From: RGIG1995 sp045658315
Lineage (GTDB): Bacteria; Bacillota; Clostridia; Oscillospirales; CAG-272
Assembly: GCA_045658315.1 (NCBI GenBank)
Contig: JAZOUV010000011.1
Location: 1-22,808, forward strand
DNA length: 22,808 nucleotides
Direction of reading: 5' to 3'
A program made the translations under genes and the position numbers. Position 1 is the stretch's first letter. Each line of letters begins with the position of its first letter. Below the pieces are notes generated by a model that saw only the letters and a list, made by a program, of their open reading frames with translations, was not told the origin of the DNA and did no database searches. Positions 22,796 through 22,808 of the stretch are shown here, piece by piece.

Positions 22796-22808
22796 AGCTT
22801 TTTTTCAT
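22606..22808 (-). pseudogene. cotJC: cotJC spore-coat manganese catalase, 5' part (interrupted, partial)
   Basis: The minus frame from the window edge reads EKKLQYPVKVATPNAKLAQV then IITQFGGPDGELGASMRYLS, QRFAMPWGELKGLLTDIG. This is the CotJC N-terminus, lacking only the first few residues beyond the window; the Glu of GELGA is a predicted metal ligand. After codon GGT of the core it enters the element and stops at TGA (22606) after six or so foreign residues. Joined to 4120-3700 it gives a complete protein of about 200 residues, normal for CotJC. The recombinase gene overlaps it on the other strand. Confidence 0.93.
22631..22635. other. Right attachment core of the integrative element
   Basis: GTACC, identical to 4121-4125, at the switch from recombinase-specific sequence to cotJC. 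A circular junction would read GTAT-GTAC-CTAC, an imperfect 12-bp palindrome centred on the core, as expected for a serine-recombinase attP. Confidence 0.9.

Noticed and set aside
1..22808. CRISPR array, tRNA or rRNA genes, prophage structural genes, conjugation genes
   Set aside because: I looked for spaced direct repeats, cloverleaf-like ends and typical protein motifs on both strands and found none.

Overview
The window looks like chromosome of a low-GC Gram-positive gut-type anaerobe (Bacillota, class Clostridia, probably an Oscillospirales/Ruminococcaceae relative). The reasons are strong AGGAGG-type ribosome sites, a CotJC-type spore-coat manganese catalase, a DUF6809-like protein, an ECF sigma/anti-sigma pair and a Clostridia-style large serine recombinase. 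The taxon is inference.

Layout. (1) 1-4125 is left host flank, all on the minus strand: a partial GH101-like glycosidase, a secreted endonuclease/exonuclease/phosphatase-fold enzyme, and the 3' two-thirds of cotJC. (2) 4126-22635 is an 18,510-bp integrative element inserted inside cotJC. (3) 22636-22808 is right host flank: the 5' part of the same cotJC gene, running off the window. Joining the two pieces at a shared 5-bp core (GTACC on +, at 4121-4125 and 22631-22635) restores an in-frame catalase of about 200 residues. Insertion site, element ends and recombinase can therefore all be read directly.

The element carries, left to right: an SLOG-like gene; a sigma factor / membrane anti-sigma / secreted protein operon; a small unknown gene; a PD-(D/E)XK nuclease-like gene with a 16-bp palindromic operator; an alcohol dehydrogenase remnant; a DUF2971 gene with an unknown partner; remnants of a peptide deformylase and of a caspase-like protease; a five-gene restriction-modification run (HTH-Dam methylase, Sau3AI/MutH-like nuclease, a second PD-(D/E)XK nuclease, an unknown protein, a second methylase); a DUF6809-like gene; a PLD-nuclease/P-loop ATPase fusion under an operator-overlapped promoter; a P4/D5-type primase-helicase; a candidate origin made of paired 9-bp repeats; a SHOCT-like small protein; and the large serine recombinase. 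It is a mobile defence island with its own replication and integration genes. No conjugation or capsid genes are visible.

The most unusual point is that the attachment site lies inside the 3' end of the recombinase gene. In the integrated state the reading frame runs across the junction into cotJC antisense sequence. In the circular form the same frame would continue into the left end of the element (4121-4270) and stop there. Integration thus swaps about 50 C-terminal residues of the recombinase, while excision would both restore the recombinase tail and rebuild a sporulation-associated gene.
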